A stretch of 64,000 nucleotides of DNA, taken from contig USRA01000002.1 in the NCBI GenBank assembly GCA_900557035.1, positions 1-64,000 on the forward strand, written 5' to 3'. Below are positions 38,234 through 47,385 of the stretch, in pieces. Position 1 is the stretch's first letter, and every line of letters begins with the position of its first letter. Source of the DNA: an uncultured Prevotella sp. (GTDB lineage Bacteria > Bacteroidota > Bacteroidia > Bacteroidales > Bacteroidaceae). A program made the position numbers and the translations under genes. The notes beneath the pieces are model-generated. The model had not been told where the DNA came from and ran no database searches. It saw only the letters and a list, made by a program, of their open reading frames with translations.

Positions 38234-39413
38234 ATTCTTTCTTTCCCTTTTCAGAGATGATGGTAATCTGATTATCGTCAGTGCGGAAAGTAGTGCCCGG
38301 ATTACGGGTAGAGTTGAGCACGATGAAGTCGGCATTTTTCTTCACTCTCTTCTTCTGTGCATTGCTCTCTTCATCGTTGGTTTCCAGGGCAAAAGCTACG
38401 ATTCGCTGATTCTTTTGTTTCATCTGTCCCAAAGCTGCTGCGATGTCATGGGTAGGCACCAGTGTCAGCTCCAGGTCATCCTTTTCGCGCTTGATTTTCC
38501 TATCAGCTACATTGGCAGGACGGAAGTCTGCTACGGCTGCACAGAGAATGGCAGCATCAGATGAAGCAAAGGCTGCTGTGGCTGCCTGATACATCTCCTC
38601 ACAGCTCTCCACATTGATGCGGTGGATAGCAGGACTACTGTCTAATGAAACAGGACCTGCCACCAAAGTAACATCCGCACCACGGCGAAGACATTCTTCG
38701 GCAAGTGCGAATCCCATCTTTCCTGACGAATAATTACCGATGAAACGCACTGGGTCAATCTTCTCATAGGTTGGTCCAGCTGTAATCATCACCTTCTTAC
38801 CGCAGAGGTCTTTCTCCGTAGTCTTCTGGTTCTCTGATTCTACATCAGCAACCTCATCGGCACTCTCCATCATGTTGAAGTATCTATCCAGGTAATCCAC
38901 GATGACATCCGGTTCCTCCATACGTCCCTTTCCCTCTAATCCAGAAGCAAGGAATCCCACTTCCGGCTCGATGATATGGTTACCATAGCCGAGAAGGGTC
39001 TTCATGTTGGCCTGTGTAGAAGGATGCTTGTACATATCAAGGTCCATGGCAGGAGCAATGAAGACTGGTGCCTTCATGGAGAGATAGGTAGTGATGAGCA
39101 TATTGTCTGCAATACCATGCGCCATCTTGCCCATGGTAGATGCCGTACATGGTGCAATGACCATCGCATCCGCCCAGAGACCGAGATCCACGTGCGAATT
39201 CCAGGTACCATCACGCTGTGAGAAGAACTCGCTTACCACGGGCTTGTGGGTCAGAGCAGAGAGGGTGATAGGGGTAATGAACTCCTTACCGGCAGGCGTA
39301 ATGACCACCTGCACCTCAGCTCCCTTCTTGATGAGACCACGGATGATAAGGCATGACTTGTAGGCTGCAATGGACCCCGTAATGCCCAAAACGATTTTCT
39401 TTCCTTTTAACAT
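38169..39413 (-). CDS. coaBC: Bifunctional phosphopantothenoylcysteine decarboxylase/synthetase
   Basis: A 414-residue enzyme for two steps of coenzyme A synthesis. The N-terminal flavoprotein CoaC half has GSIAAYKS, TASTMGKMAHG and the substrate clamp PAMDLDMYKHPSTQANM. The C-terminal CoaB half begins at VMITAGPTYEKIDPVRF and has NYSSGKMG. A linker near residues 185-200 is acidic. It starts 20 bases after the exonuclease gene; its end overlaps DUF4835. Confidence 0.95.
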   Translation of the reverse strand: MLKGKKIVLGITGSIAAYKSCLIIRGLIKKGAEVQVVITPAGKEFITPITLSALTHKPVVSEFFSQRDGTWNSHVDLGLWADAMVIAPCTASTMGKMAHGIADNMLITTYLSMKAPVFIAPAMDLDMYKHPSTQANMKTLLGYGNHIIEPEVGFLASGLEGKGRMEEPDVIVDYLDRYFNMMESADEVADVESENQKTTEKDLCGKKVMITAGPTYEKIDPVRFIGNYSSGKMGFALAEECLRRGADVTLVAGPVSLDSSPAIHRINVESCEEMYQAATAAFASSDAAILCAAVADFRPANVADRKIKREKDDLELTLVPTHDIAAALGQMKQKNQRIVAFALETNDEESNAQKKRVKKNADFIVLNSTRNPGTTFRTDDNQITIISEKGKKEYEKKPKTEVACDIIDELALLF

Positions 39414-39433
39414 ATTATCTTCCCAAACTCTTG

Positions 39434-40297
39434 TTATTTTCCCATTCTCTTGCTGAACTCGCGCAGACGGATACGGGTGAGTACCTGCTTGGTATTGTTG
39501 GTGAAATCGCTTCCCAATACCCAGGTGAAGTAACCAGGATCCTTAGTCAGAATCTCTGCCACATCCCATCCTTTGTACTTGCCGAAATTGAATACCTCGT
39601 GCTTGCGAGGATTTCCCTTTTCGTCGAGTATCACATTGCCGTCAGCATCCTTCAACTCCTGCCAAACGATGCGGCCGGCAAAATCTACATTGTCGTTGCG
39701 CTTGGAGAACTCAGCAAGCTCGTCCATATCATTGTTGAGCACACGGTCGGCTTCCTCCTGAACACCAGGGGCATAACGGTCCAGCTCGCCTTTCAGTACG
39801 CAATAGGTAGCCTCGGTATCCTGGTCGGCGCGGTGTGCCTCGAAGTCTTCCTCCATCTTTCTGCCGCAATAGAACTTGTATGCAGCAGCCAGGTTACGAC
39901 GCTCCATCTTCATAAAGATATTCTGGGCATCAATGAGGCGACACTTAGAGAAATCGAAATCGATGCCGGCACGCAGGAATTCCTCTGCAAGCATAGGAAC
40001 ATCGAAATGATTGGAGTTGTAGCCAGCAAAATCACAACCAGAGAACTCCTGGTTGAAGGTAGCAGCCAACTGCTTGAAGGTTGGTGCATCCTTTACATCA
40101 TCATTGCTGATACCTGTAAGTGCAACCACCTCTTCAGGGATTGGCTTCTCTGGATTGATAAACTGGTTTTTACGTACCTCTGTTCCATCTGGATACACCT
40201 TGATATAGGAGATCTGGATGATTCTGTCTTTCACCATGTCAAGACCGGTAGTCTCTAAGTCGAATACGATCAGAGGCTTAGTAAGATTTAATTTCAT
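39434..40297 (-). CDS. DnaQ-like 3'-5' exonuclease with DUF3820 tail
   Basis: A 287-residue DEDDh exonuclease. The first motif is FDLETTGLD (about 14-22), the second region YNSNHFDVP and the last HRADQDTEA. The C-terminal part (VFNFGKYKGWDVAEIL...YFTWVLGSDF) is a DUF3820 module. It is usually annotated as a Pol III epsilon-like proofreading exonuclease; the placement between dnaN and coaBC is consistent with a DNA replication or repair job. Confidence 0.88.
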   Translation of the reverse strand: MKLNLTKPLIVFDLETTGLDMVKDRIIQISYIKVYPDGTEVRKNQFINPEKPIPEEVVALTGISNDDVKDAPTFKQLAATFNQEFSGCDFAGYNSNHFDVPMLAEEFLRAGIDFDFSKCRLIDAQNIFMKMERRNLAAAYKFYCGRKMEEDFEAHRADQDTEATYCVLKGELDRYAPGVQEEADRVLNNDMDELAEFSKRNDNVDFAGRIVWQELKDADGNVILDEKGNPRKHEVFNFGKYKGWDVAEILTKDPGYFTWVLGSDFTNNTKQVLTRIRLREFSKRMGK

Positions 40298-40362
40298 TAC
40301 TTCAAGTATTTATTACTATATATTTCTGATAGAGAAGGGGGGGGTTGGATTAGCCAAGCTCC

Positions 40363-41484
40363 TTATTCGTTAAGGAGCATTGGCATGATGAGCATGAGGA
40401 TATCCTCGTTTTCTGGCTGCTCAGCTGGCACAATGATACCAGCACGGCTAGGATCAGCCAAGTAGAAGATAACCTGCTCACAGTTCAGATTACCCAGGAT
40501 TTCCATCAGGCTGCTACCCTTGAAACCGATGCTGATGCCGGAACCGCTATATTCGCAAGCCAATACTTCCTTGGCAGAAGTAGAGAAGTCGATGTCTTCT
40601 GAAGAAACCTCGAAACGGCCGCTCTCAATGTGGAAACGAATCAGCTGGCTGCTCTCGCTGGCAAATGGCAATACACGGCGCAATGCACTCTGCAAGCCCT
40701 TGCGATCTACGGTTATCTCACATGGGTTGTTGGCAGGAATCACTGAGTTGTAGTTAGGGTAGCGACCATCAATGAGGCGGCATTTCAATACGCCATCACT
40801 AAACTGAATCTCAGCTCTGCGTGCATCAAACTTGATGGTTGCCTCATCATCCTTGCTCAGAATGTTCTTCAGCAATGATGCAGGCTTCTTAGGCAGGTTG
40901 AATGAAGAAGGAGTCTCACTCTTGAGAGTGAAGTTCTTGCTTCTTACCAACTTATGACCATCACTTGCTACGATGGCAAGCGATTCTGGAGTCAGGTCGA
41001 AATAGATACCGTTCATCACAGGGCGCAGCTCATCGCTGGCTGTTGCGAAGAGAGAACGGTTGATATTGTCGATCAGCACCTGTGCTGGCAAGACGAGAGT
41101 AGTGCAGGCATCACCCATATCCTGTGTTGGAGGATAGTCTTCAGCATTCAAGCCTGTGAAATTATAGAGACCATTCTGATATACAATCTTAATGGCAAAA
41201 CTATCTGTATCTACATCGAAGTTAAGAGGCTGTTCTGGCAACTCCTTCAATGCATCCAGGATGACGCGGTTGGCAACGCAGAACTCGCCTTCGCCATCGC
41301 TGTCAGTGAGAGCGATGGTACTCTTGATGATGTTGTCACTGTCGCTTGCGGTGATGGTCATCTCACCGTTGGCAACTTGGAACAGGAAATTGTCAAGGAT
41401 AGGCAGAGAATTCTTGCTGCCGATCACCTTAGCAAGCATATTGAGCTTGCTGCTCAATGCTGAACTTGAAACTGTAAATCTCAT
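40363..41484 (-). CDS. dnaN: DNA polymerase III beta sliding clamp
   Basis: A 373-residue processivity clamp with three repeated clamp domains; it encircles DNA and tethers the replicative polymerase. MRFTVSSSALSSKLNMLAKVIGSKNSLPIL is the typical start region, and the C-terminus MLIMPMLLNE matches the usual VMPMRL-type ending. It is the first gene of the leftward dnaN-exonuclease-coaBC-DUF4835-recN-TPR run. Its promoter has a long leader of about 100 bases. Confidence 0.96.
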   Translation of the reverse strand: MRFTVSSSALSSKLNMLAKVIGSKNSLPILDNFLFQVANGEMTITASDSDNIIKSTIALTDSDGEGEFCVANRVILDALKELPEQPLNFDVDTDSFAIKIVYQNGLYNFTGLNAEDYPPTQDMGDACTTLVLPAQVLIDNINRSLFATASDELRPVMNGIYFDLTPESLAIVASDGHKLVRSKNFTLKSETPSSFNLPKKPASLLKNILSKDDEATIKFDARRAEIQFSDGVLKCRLIDGRYPNYNSVIPANNPCEITVDRKGLQSALRRVLPFASESSQLIRFHIESGRFEVSSEDIDFSTSAKEVLACEYSGSGISIGFKGSSLMEILGNLNCEQVIFYLADPSRAGIIVPAEQPENEDILMLIMPMLLNE

Positions 41485-41588
41485 GAGTCGTTATTTTATA
41501 TTATTAATTTTCAATTTACTTATCTCATATTCATTGCTGATGCTCCTTACTTGACGGGTAAATTGGGGCATTTGCGCAATTATGAGCA

Positions 41589-41620
41589 CAAAAATACAAA
41601 AAATATTGGGGATAGACAAA
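41589..41620 (-). promoter_or_regulatory. dnaN: dnaN promoter
   Basis: TTTG (41620-41617), 20 bases, TATTTTTG (41596-41589) on the minus strand. The 306-bp gap 41485-41790 also holds a weaker rightward TAATTTCG at 41661-41668 for the DUF3127 gene. In that gene's leader, GAGCC at 41709 can pair with GGCTC near 41749. No gene is seen in the gap. Confidence 0.75.
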
Positions 41621-41790
41621 AATAATCGAAGAAATGTTTTTGTTTTAAAACTATTTTTAGTAATTTCGCAGTCAGAAAGAAAAATAGTAGATAGATTCAC
41701 TCGTTTTTGAGCCTCTTCATACATCTTTTGATTCCCGATGAAAATGGGGCTCTTCAGGCGAAGGATTGAAACAATTTTTAAAATAATAAT

Positions 41791-42234
41791 ATGGAATTAC
41801 AAGGAAAGGTAATTGCCGTTTTACCAGAAAAAAGCGGCGTTTCTGCAAGAGGTGAGTGGAAGGCTCAGTCTTATGTCATTGAAACTCATGAGCAGTATCC
41901 AAAGAAGCTTTGCTTCGATGTTTTCGGTGCAGACCGTATTGCTCAGTTCAACATCCAGAGTGGTGAGGAACTTTTGGTTTCTTTTGATTTGGATGCACAC
42001 GAATATAATGGTCGTTGGTTCAACAGTGTCCGCGCTTGGAATGTTCAGCGTGTAGATCCTAATGCTGTTGCTGCTATGCAGGGTGGCATGCAGCCAGTTG
42101 GATCTCCATTCCCTCCAGTAAGTGCGGCTCCTCAGGCAGCTCCAGCTCCTGCTCAGGGTGCAACTGCTCCATTCCCTCCAGCTCAACCAGCAGCTCCAGC
42201 AGCAGGTGGCAGCGCAGACGATCTCCCATTCTAA
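41791..42234 (+). CDS. DUF3127 OB-fold protein with SSB-like C-terminal tip
   Basis: A 147-residue protein. Residues 1-93 are a DUF3127 domain (MELQGKVIAVLPEKSGVSARG...QSYVIET...ELLVSFDLDAHEYNGRWFN), an OB-fold related to primosomal and single-strand-binding domains. Residues 94-140 are a disordered Pro/Ala/Gln/Gly linker, and the protein ends DDLPF. This layout copies SSB, whose acidic DDIPF-type tip recruits repair and replication proteins. DNA binding is inferred. The gene is divergent from dnaN and ends with a strong terminator. Confidence 0.85.
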   Translation: MELQGKVIAVLPEKSGVSARGEWKAQSYVIETHEQYPKKLCFDVFGADRIAQFNIQSGEELLVSFDLDAHEYNGRWFNSVRAWNVQRVDPNAVAAMQGGMQPVGSPFPPVSAAPQAAPAPAQGATAPFPPAQPAAPAAGGSADDLPF

Positions 42235-42259
42235 GAGAGAAAGTATGTAAGAAAATTGC

Positions 42260-42308
42260 AAAGAGCATTCGAAAGGGTTTGTTTCCACAATCCTTACGAA
42301 TGCTCTTT
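42260..42308 (+). terminator. Terminator of the DUF3127 gene
   Basis: AAAGAGCATTCG pairs with CGAATGCTCTTT (12 bp), followed by TTTTTCTTT. Confidence 0.85.
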
Positions 42309-42325
42309 TTCTTTAACTTGACTTT

Positions 42326-42457
42326 TATGCCGGTTTAACCAGCTGAAACAATACCCTTAAGGAAAAATAAATTTATCCTTAAGGAAAAATATTATTTCCC
42401 TTAAGGGAAAATATTTCTATCCTTAAAGGAAAAAGTTTAGCCCTTAATGGATGCTAA
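42326..42457. repeat. Phased palindrome array 3, six 22-bp units
   Basis: Dyads CCTTAAGG or close variants are centred at 42358.5, 42380.5, 42402.5 (CCCTTAAGGG), 42425 and 42446. A related GGTTTAACC lies at 42336, so the period is 22 bp (21-22.5). The right flanks of units 1-4 are A-rich (GGAAAAATA-like) and the left flanks T-rich. The array lies between the DUF3127 terminator and the 3' end of the converging MFS gene. Confidence 0.8.
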
Positions 42458-42494
42458 ACTTTAACCTAGAAAAAACTTATACTTTTTTATTCTC

Positions 42495-43676
42495 TTACGA
42501 ATCGATTCGTCTTCTTTTTTCAAAGAATGCTCGGGAGGCAGCAAAGAACAATACCACTGCGGCTGCATTTTCGATTGCTACCATCCAGAAGGCACCACTA
42601 TAACCGAAATGCTCGGCTACAACACCACCCAGAAGACAACCGATTCCGAATCCCAGGTCCCAACCGGTCAGGATACTGCTGTTAGCCGTACCACGCTGGT
42701 CGTGGCGGGCAACATTGATAAACATATTCAGGAAAGCTGGGTACAGGTGACCATTTCCCAATCCTATCAATGCAGCTGAAAGATAGTAGGCTACCGGATG
42801 CTTGATGGCTACGAATATCGTAAAACCGACGAGCGATATCAGCATTCCTTCGGCTGCATTCTGGGTCAGCTTACCCTGACTCAAAGCCTTTCTGCCTTGC
42901 AATCTGCTCAGGAACAATCCCATAGAGAGGATTGCAAAATAGGTACCCGTTCCTCCGGTAATGCCTAATTCTTCCTTGCTGTAAATGGCGAGATAGTTGC
43001 TCAATACACCCCAGCAGAAACCAAACATGCAGATGTTGATCGCCAACAACCAGGCGCGGGTCAGGAAGAAGCGGTCGAGCGAGAGCTTCTCCTTGTTTCT
43101 GATGATTTCCTTCTCTGGGAGCTTCACCGTTCCTGCTATCACTACAGAAGCAATGGCTACCACAAAGGCTATCCAGAAAAGTACCATATAACTACCCACC
43201 AGATTGTGCAGATAGATACCGATGGAAGGGGCTATCGCCATGGCGAAGTTGTTGCTCAATCCATAAAGACCGATACCCTCATTGCGCCTGCTGGCAGGCA
43301 AGACATCTATGGCACAGGTACTGTTGGCAACAGTTACCGCTCCGAAGGGTCCACCATGCAGGGTTCGGCAGATGGCAAACATCAAGATGGTACTGGCTGC
43401 TATGTATCCTGCAAAGAAGATGGCAAAAGCTGCCAGACAGGTCATCAGCACTTTCTTACGGGAAAATCCATCCACCACATATCCGCTAAACGGACGGATG
43501 ATGAGTGCCGCCACCGTATATCCGCTCAGAACAATGCCTATCACATCCTTCGTAGCCCCGAAAATCTCACTCAGATAGAGTGGGAGGAGTGGGGTGAGGA
43601 GATAGAAGGCAAAGTAGAGCAGAAAGTTGGTGGTCATCACCTTGATGTAATTCGCATTCCAAAGTTTCTCTTTCAT
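42495..43676 (-). CDS. MFS transporter
   Basis: A 393-residue major-facilitator protein with 12 predicted helices. The loop 2-3 motif appears as GYVDGFSRKKVLM (usually G-x-x-x-D-R/K-x-G-R-R-K) and TM5 has the GPFGAVTVANSTCAIDVLP region. The closest general style is YhhS/arabinose-efflux-type exporters; the substrate is unknown. It is cotranscribed with or close behind nudC, from which it is separated by a dispersed repeat. Confidence 0.88.
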   Translation of the reverse strand: MKEKLWNANYIKVMTTNFLLYFAFYLLTPLLPLYLSEIFGATKDVIGIVLSGYTVAALIIRPFSGYVVDGFSRKKVLMTCLAAFAIFFAGYIAASTILMFAICRTLHGGPFGAVTVANSTCAIDVLPASRRNEGIGLYGLSNNFAMAIAPSIGIYLHNLVGSYMVLFWIAFVVAIASVVIAGTVKLPEKEIIRNKEKLSLDRFFLTRAWLLAINICMFGFCWGVLSNYLAIYSKEELGITGGTGTYFAILSMGLFLSRLQGRKALSQGKLTQNAAEGMLISLVGFTIFVAIKHPVAYYLSAALIGLGNGHLYPAFLNMFINVARHDQRGTANSSILTGWDLGFGIGCLLGGVVAEHFGYSGAFWMVAIENAAAVVLFFAASRAFFEKRRRIDS

Positions 43677-43710
43677 CTCTTCTGTATTTCTTCATTTTAA
43701 GATTCTACCC

Positions 43711-43758
43711 TATACTGAACTTTCGCATGTGGGGAAGTTAAGGGAAGTTAGGGAAGTT
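43711..43758. repeat. Dispersed repeat end between nudC and the MFS gene
   Basis: About 42 bases (TATACTGAACTTTCGCATGT followed by GGGGAAGTTAAG steps) match the reverse complement of 15421-15462 with few changes. GAAGTT recurs at 43734, 43744 and 43753. It overlaps the end of nudC at 43758. Confidence 0.6.
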
Positions 43759-44531
43759 TATATTCTATTCTCTAGCCAGGCATCAATGAGTTTGCGGGCA
43801 ATCGACAATTTCTCCGGCAGAATTGGGAGATGCTCCTTGCTGAACCATTTGCCGCGAGAGAGCTCTTCCTTCTGAAGGTGAATCTCGCCATCTACAAATT
43901 CGGCTGTATATCCTACCATCAAGCCACTTGGGAACGGCCATGGCTGGGAACCGAAATACTTAAGGTTCTTGATGGTCAGACCAGTCTCTTCCATCACCTC
44001 ACGATGAACTGCTTCCTCCAGACTCTCACCTGTTTCCACAAAACCGGCTACCAAGGAATCGAAGTTACCCTTGAAGTTGCGGGCATGAACCAGCAGCACC
44101 TGATCGCCCTTCTTGATGAGAACGATGATGGCTGTAGCGAGAGAAGGCCAGACAGACTTGCCACATTCGGTACACTTCTTACTGATATCTGTTGACATCT
44201 TCATAGGTGAACCGCATACGCCGCAAAACTGGGTGTTCATATCCCAATAGTTCAGTTCCTGGCATTTTCCCGCTTTCTGATACAACTCAGGGGAGAGCTT
44301 GTAAAAGCTAGGACGCAGACCGCACATCTCATATTTCGGATTGTCGGTTACGGGCTCTGGAATGGTGAAGGTCTTCACTTCCGTACCGTCATTCATCGGT
44401 GTGATGTTGAGAATATGGGTCCAAGGCTTGGTTGCTATCGGACTTTCCTCACTACATGGAATCGTATAGGTTCCGCCTTCTCTCTTCTCTAGCAAGATAT
44501 CTGTCTTGCAAAATATAAACCAATACTTCAT
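43758..44531 (-). CDS. nudC: NAD+ diphosphatase NudC
   Basis: A 257-residue Nudix hydrolase that cleaves NAD(H) to NMN(H) and AMP and, in characterised relatives, removes NAD caps from RNA. A zinc ribbon (CGVC...CTEC, about residues 103-124) precedes the Nudix box (AGFVETGESLEEA...REVMEETGL). The SQPWPFP motif just after it is the specific NudC marker. The N-terminal domain is present, and the length is normal. Confidence 0.93.
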   Translation of the reverse strand: MKYWFIFCKTDILLEKREGGTYTIPCSEESPIATKPWTHILNITPMNDGTEVKTFTIPEPVTDNPKYEMCGLRPSFYKLSPELYQKAGKCQELNYWDMNTQFCGVCGSPMKMSTDISKKCTECGKSVWPSLATAIIVLIKKGDQVLLVHARNFKGNFDSLVAGFVETGESLEEAVHREVMEETGLTIKNLKYFGSQPWPFPSGLMVGYTAEFVDGEIHLQKEELSRGKWFSKEHLPILPEKLSIARKLIDAWLENRI

Positions 44532-44535
44532 TCTT

Positions 44536-44573
44536 TACTTTGAACTTTGAATATTGAACTTTGAACTTTATGA
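44536..44573. repeat. GAACTTTGAA tandem repeat, copy A
   Basis: ACTTTGAACTTTGAATATTG then AACTTTGAACTTTATGAT, tandem 8-11-base steps upstream of nudC. A similar string occurs inverted at 48722-48754. Confidence 0.55.
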
Positions 44574-44606
44574 TATGCTTGGACGGTTTTTCCCGTGGAT
44601 AGCGTG

Positions 44607-46370
44607 CTATTGCTTTTTTCCGAAAAGCAATTCATAGTCGCGCTGGGCAGCAGGCTTGGTCCATGCTTCAGGCACGAACTTCCAGTTGTTGTTGGCCTTC
44701 GCCTCGACGGTTCCCATCTTTTCTATCGCTTCCATCAGGTAGTAACGCTGGTCGCGCTCACTACGATAGATGATTCTGCTATCCAGACTATCCTTTGGAA
44801 TACCTGCACCACGGGTGAGGAGCTCTCCGCCGCCATTGCCGCGATAACTGTTTACTGCCACCTTATACCACTTCTTTTCATCGAAAGGCTGACCATTGCT
44901 CATGCGCAGAATCTTCACCTTCTCGCCGTCTGGCTTGGTAACATCTACCTCATAATCGATGCCGGCAGCACTGTCAAAATTGAAGGAGAGGTTCTTGAAG
45001 CCGAGACGCTGCTGATCGCCCTTGGTCTGGGTATCGAGCAGGAGCAGATGGTCATCAGGACTCTTCATCGTATTCACCCAGAGATCATAACTCATCTCCA
45101 GATGCTTGCGGATCTCCTCTCCGGTAAGGCGCATCACGTAGAGCTGATTCTCGTATTTATAGAGATTGAACATGTCACCAACGTAGATAGGTCCCGCATT
45201 GATGGTAGAATTAAACTGGAGGGGCGCATTGAAGGCGATATCAGCATTCGTGATCTGAAGCTGCAGGTTGAGGATGAAATCATTGAAGGCACAGCTGCCG
45301 AAGAAAGACTCGCGGCTGTGGATGGTATTCTTGAAAGTTCCGATCTGCTTGCCGACAAACTTGTTGATTTCTGCAATCTGAGGCTCGAATGCCTTCATGA
45401 AATCCTCATCAATAGGACATTTTGTCACATCTGGCAGACTGCCAACTATCTTCTTGTCTGTCACAACATACTGTTTTTTGCCATTCACCTTCTTCTTGTC
45501 CAGGGTGATGGTCACCTCGGCATCTGCCACATTCAGTGCATTATTGGCAGGGTCGAGACATACCACAGGCTTACCCTCCACATTCAGGATCGTCTCATTG
45601 TAGCGGGTATGGTCATGTCCGAAGAGTACCATGTCGAAGCCTGGCACCTCCTTTGCTACCCGCAGAGAGGCATCCTCCTCATATTCGGGAGTGACAATAC
45701 CGCCATCCTTACCGCTGTGGAAGACACCGATGACAACGTCTGGTTTCTCCTTCTCCTGGATAATCTTCATCCATTTACGGGCACTGGTCACCATATTCTC
45801 AAACTTCATTCCGCTCCAGAGATTCTCTGTCAGCCAGTTGGGAATAGCTGGGGTCAGCATACCGAGAACGGCTATCTTCACACCCTCACGGTTCAGGATG
45901 ATATAAGGCTTCATATAAGGCTCACCGGTCTTGGTATCAATGATATTGGCACCCAGCACCGGACAATCTAACTCCCTGATCCACTTGTCATAAACCGCAT
46001 GACCGGTCTCTACATCGTGATTACCGAAAGCCTGGGCATCATACTTCATATAATTGACGACATCAGCTGCCACATTACGAGCCTGGGTGTTGATATAGTT
46101 ATAGAAGTAGCAGGTAGGCTGTCCCTGAAGGATATCGCCATTCTCCAAGAGGATGACATTGTCCTTATAGGTCTTGCGCAGATCGTTTACATAAGAGGAT
46201 ACGCGTGCCAGGGTTCCTGCCTTCGGTTTGCGATTGATGAAATCGTATGGGAAGAAAGAACCATGGACATCACTCGTCTGAATCACTCTGAGTTTAACGG
46301 TGCGTTGCTGTGCCATTGCCTGCGAATTAAAAGTGAGCGCCAAGAGGAGCGCTGCGAATAACTGTTTCAT
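44607..46370 (-). CDS. Secreted 5'-nucleotidase / metallophosphatase
   Basis: A 587-residue exported enzyme of the UshA/5'-nucleotidase family that removes phosphate from nucleotides or related esters in the periplasm. The signal peptide ends at SQAMA. The metallophosphatase domain has QTSDVHGSF, ENGDILQG, GNHDVETGH and the HSGKDGG and GHDHTR metal-binding blocks. The C-terminal 5_nucleotid_C domain contains VAVNSYRGNGGGELL. A TAATTTTG -7 element lies at 46407-46400 (minus strand). Confidence 0.92.
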   Translation of the reverse strand: MKQLFAALLLALTFNSQAMAQQRTVKLRVIQTSDVHGSFFPYDFINRKPKAGTLARVSSYVNDLRKTYKDNVILLENGDILQGQPTCYFYNYINTQARNVAADVVNYMKYDAQAFGNHDVETGHAVYDKWIRELDCPVLGANIIDTKTGEPYMKPYIILNREGVKIAVLGMLTPAIPNWLTENLWSGMKFENMVTSARKWMKIIQEKEKPDVVIGVFHSGKDGGIVTPEYEEDASLRVAKEVPGFDMVLFGHDHTRYNETILNVEGKPVVCLDPANNALNVADAEVTITLDKKKVNGKKQYVVTDKKIVGSLPDVTKCPIDEDFMKAFEPQIAEINKFVGKQIGTFKNTIHSRESFFGSCAFNDFILNLQLQITNADIAFNAPLQFNSTINAGPIYVGDMFNLYKYENQLYVMRLTGEEIRKHLEMSYDLWVNTMKSPDDHLLLLDTQTKGDQQRLGFKNLSFNFDSAAGIDYEVDVTKPDGEKVKILRMSNGQPFDEKKWYKVAVNSYRGNGGGELLTRGAGIPKDSLDSRIIYRSERDQRYYLMEAIEKMGTVEAKANNNWKFVPEAWTKPAAQRDYELLFGKKQ

Positions 46371-46399
46371 ATTTTTCTCGAATTTATTTGTTTCAACTG

Positions 46400-46407
46400 C
46401 AAAATTA
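46400..46407 (-). promoter_or_regulatory. -7 element of the 5'-nucleotidase gene
   Basis: TAATTTTG on the minus strand, 30 bases before the ATG at 46370. No clear -33 partner. Confidence 0.45.
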
Positions 46408-46467
46408 CAAAAAAGTTAGCAATTACGGCATACTTTTTGTTGGATTCTTTATAAAAATCATAAAAAT

Positions 46468-46474
46468 AGGAGGT
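46468..46474 (+). promoter_or_regulatory. Full Shine-Dalgarno site of the DnaJ-type gene
   Basis: AGGAGGT eight bases before the ATG at 46483. It is the complete anti-SD match and stands out in a genome where most starts have none. Confidence 0.8.
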
Positions 46475-46482
46475 ATTATACT

Positions 46483-47262
46483 ATGGCATTTGTAGATTAT
46501 TACAAGATTCTCGGTGTAGATAAGAACATCCCGCAGAAGGATGTGCGCGCTGCATATCGCAAGCGTGCTAAACAGTTTCATCCGGATTTGCATCCTAACG
46601 ACCCAAAGGCAAAGGCTAAGTTCCAGGCGCTGAACGAGGCGTATGAGGTGATTTCCGATCCGGACAAGCGTGCTAAGTACGACCAGTACGGCGAACAGTG
46701 GAAGAATGTAGGAGGCTTCGGTGGTGGAGGCTATGATGGAGCTGCCGGCGGAGGTGCCGCTGGTGGAAATCCATTCGAAGGCTTCGACTTCAGCAGCTTC
46801 GGTGGTGGAGGAGGTGGTTTCTCCAGCTTCTTTGAAAATCTCTTCGGCGGAGGTCGTGCCCGCGGTTCACAAGGTGCCGGTTTCGGTGGCTTTGGCGGAT
46901 TCGGCGGAGCAGGTGCTGGTTTCGGTGCCGGTGCAGAATATGGTACAGGCGGATGTAACGGCGGCTGCGGTGGTCATAGCGCCAGAACGAATACGGGCGA
47001 GATGAACATGAATGTGAATATCGACATGTACACCGCACTGCTCGGTGGTGAGGGTATCATCACATTGAGCAATGGTTCAAAGATTAAACTGAAGATCAAA
47101 CCGGAAACCCAGAACGGTACCAAAGTACGTGTTCGCGGCAAGGGTTATGACAGAGGTGATGGAACCTTCGGTGATCTGATGATTACCTATAACGTGAAGT
47201 TGCCTACTGGTTTGAATGAAAAACAGAAGGAATTGCTCCGACAGATGAAGGAAGCAAAGTAA
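46483..47262 (+). CDS. Short DnaJ/CbpA-type co-chaperone
   Basis: A 259-residue J protein that stimulates DnaK. The J domain (residues 4-70) has the HPD motif in [11 protein letters not shown] very long Gly/Phe region (about 85-170) contains [10 protein letters not shown], two cysteines and a His. Only one C-terminal substrate domain is present (about 175-259, [20 protein letters not shown]...RVRGKGY); CbpA and DnaJ normally have two plus a dimerisation end. It has a strong ribosome site and a hairpin terminator, and is monocistronic. Confidence 0.85.
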   Translation: MAFVDYYKILGVDKNIPQKDVRAAYRKRAKQFHPDLHPNDPKAKAKFQALNEAYEVISDPDKRAKYDQYGEQWKNVGGFGGGGYDGAAGGGAAGGNPFEGFDFSSFGGGGGGFSSFFENLFGGGRARGSQGAGFGGFGGFGGAGAGFGAGAEYGTGGCNGGCGGHSARTNTGEMNMNVNIDMYTALLGGEGIITLSNGSKIKLKIKPETQNGTKVRVRGKGYDRGDGTFGDLMITYNVKLPTGLNEKQKELLRQMKEAK

Positions 47263-47274
47263 AAGGAAAAAAGA

Positions 47275-47310
47275 AAGCTCCGATGGACTCAACAAATCCA
47301 TCGGAGCTTT
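47275..47310. terminator. Bidirectional terminator between the DnaJ-type and zinc-ribbon genes
   Basis: AAAGCTCCGATGGA pairs with TCCATCGGAGCTTT (14 bp). T-rich flanks occur on both strands. Confidence 0.8.
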
Positions 47311-47385
47311 CTTTTTATATTGTTTTTGAATCTTATGATTCTTTTATATTGTTTTAGAACTACGAATCTTTTAATCAGAACAATT

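Noticed and set aside
44595-45971. A 458-residue rightward frame opposite the 5'-nucleotidase gene.
   Set aside because: Antisense shadow rich in Leu/His/Ile with no domain features.
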